A stretch of 64,000 nt of DNA from an uncultured Pelagibacteraceae bacterium (GTDB lineage Bacteria; Pseudomonadota; Alphaproteobacteria; Pelagibacterales; Pelagibacteraceae): the NCBI GenBank assembly GCA_902617625.1, contig CACMXJ010000001.1, positions 15,001 to 79,000 on the forward strand. The letters run 5' to 3'. Positions 63,831-64,000 of the stretch are shown here, in pieces; positions within the stretch are counted from its first letter, which is position 1; the number at the start of each line of letters is the position of its first letter. The position numbers and the translations under genes are program-made. Under the pieces are notes generated by a model, which saw nothing but the letters and a program-made list of their open reading frames with translations, did no database searches and had not been told where the DNA came from.

Positions 63831-64000
63831 ATGAAAAATATCTGTGACTGGAATAATTGCAGCGAAATAGGTGAATATAAAGCACCAGTTGAAAAAGATA
63901 ATAGCAAAAAATTTCGATTATTATGTTTAAATCATGTTAAAGAATTCAATAAGAATTGGAATTATTTTTCAGGTATGAATGATGATCAAGTAATCGACTT
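63831..64000 (+). CDS. J-domain (DnaJ-like) protein, N-terminal part (cut by window edge)
   Basis: The first 56 residues start MKNICDWNNCSEIGEYKAP, then LLCLNHVKEFNKNWNYFSGM. This Cys/His-containing N-terminus is typical of an alphaproteobacterial J-domain protein encoded next to bolA. The J domain itself would lie beyond the window. Divergent start 17 bp from the BolA gene. Confidence 0.75.
   Translation, partial: MKNICDWNNCSEIGEYKAPVEKDNSKKFRLLCLNHVKEFNKNWNYFSGMNDDQVID

Overview
The window is chromosomal DNA of a SAR11-clade (Pelagibacterales) alphaproteobacterium. It is very AT-rich, with almost no intergenic space and many 1-8 bp gene overlaps of the ATGA and TAATG type. The 16S gene contains the 22-base target of the classic SAR11-441R probe (2027-2048). 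The gene set includes alphaproteobacterial markers (GcrA, DUF1178, DUF2948 and DUF4167 proteins, a short HisG paired with HisZ, a short ribonuclease D). I saw no insertion sequence, integrase, prophage or CRISPR array. Gene identities come from motifs and family knowledge read by eye; no database search was run.

Layout. 1-2.8 kb: an rRNA operon on the minus strand (16S, tRNA-Ile, tRNA-Ala, 23S 5' part) with its promoter and a 16S processing stem. 2.8-9.5 kb: M23 peptidase, DUF4167 protein, then the minus-strand operon lysC-ispG-prfA-prmC, with ubiG divergent from lysC. 9.5-15 kb: DUF1178 protein, argJ, secA, accA. 15-21.5 kb: glcB; SRP RNA-dnaX-ybaB-recR; kdsB-pheA. 21.6-27.5 kb: cytochrome c, argD-argF, gcrA, an NDUFA9-like SDR, rnd-kdsD. 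27.5-37.8 kb: one long plus-strand run: lptC, lptB, aroA, rpsA, ihfB, pyrF, trpF, trpB, trpA, accD, folC. 37.8-41.6 kb: trxA, then a three-nuclease cluster (rmuC, a phage-like PD-(D/E)XK exonuclease, an exonuclease I homologue). 41.5-45 kb: tRNA-His, hisS, hisZ, hisG on the minus strand, preceded by a small ORF ending in alternating His codons. 45-49.4 kb: csp, then a minus-strand operon of two small genes, dcd, murA, DUF2948, hisD, infA and tRNA-Phe. 49.5-57.8 kb: tRNA-Thr, a VTT membrane protein, then rpmH-rnpA-yidD-yidC-argB-HAD-dapD-dapE-HDAC-SET. 57.8-64 kb: def-fmt-truA, a secreted protein of unknown function with a small membrane protein, aroK-aroB, a BolA protein, and the start of a J-domain-type protein.

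Most of the window is streamlined core genome: translation (rRNA, tRNA, RF1 and its methylase, IF-1, S1, L34, HisRS, Fmt/Def), envelope (SecA, YidC, Lpt, MurA, Kds) and amino-acid biosynthesis (Arg, Trp, His, Lys/DAP, aromatic).

The points most worth following up are: tRNA-His, tRNA-Phe and tRNA-Thr genes with non-canonical T-loops, where tRNA-His and tRNA-Phe share an apparent compensatory A18/G55 elbow change; tRNA-His ending 4 nt before the start codon of its own synthetase gene, with a His-rich mini-ORF and hairpin upstream; the nuclease trio; an adjacent deacetylase-SET pair; a membrane-tail extension on AccA; and gaps in otherwise conserved operons (no lptA/rpoN, no cmk, no engB, no glycine riboswitch before glcB).
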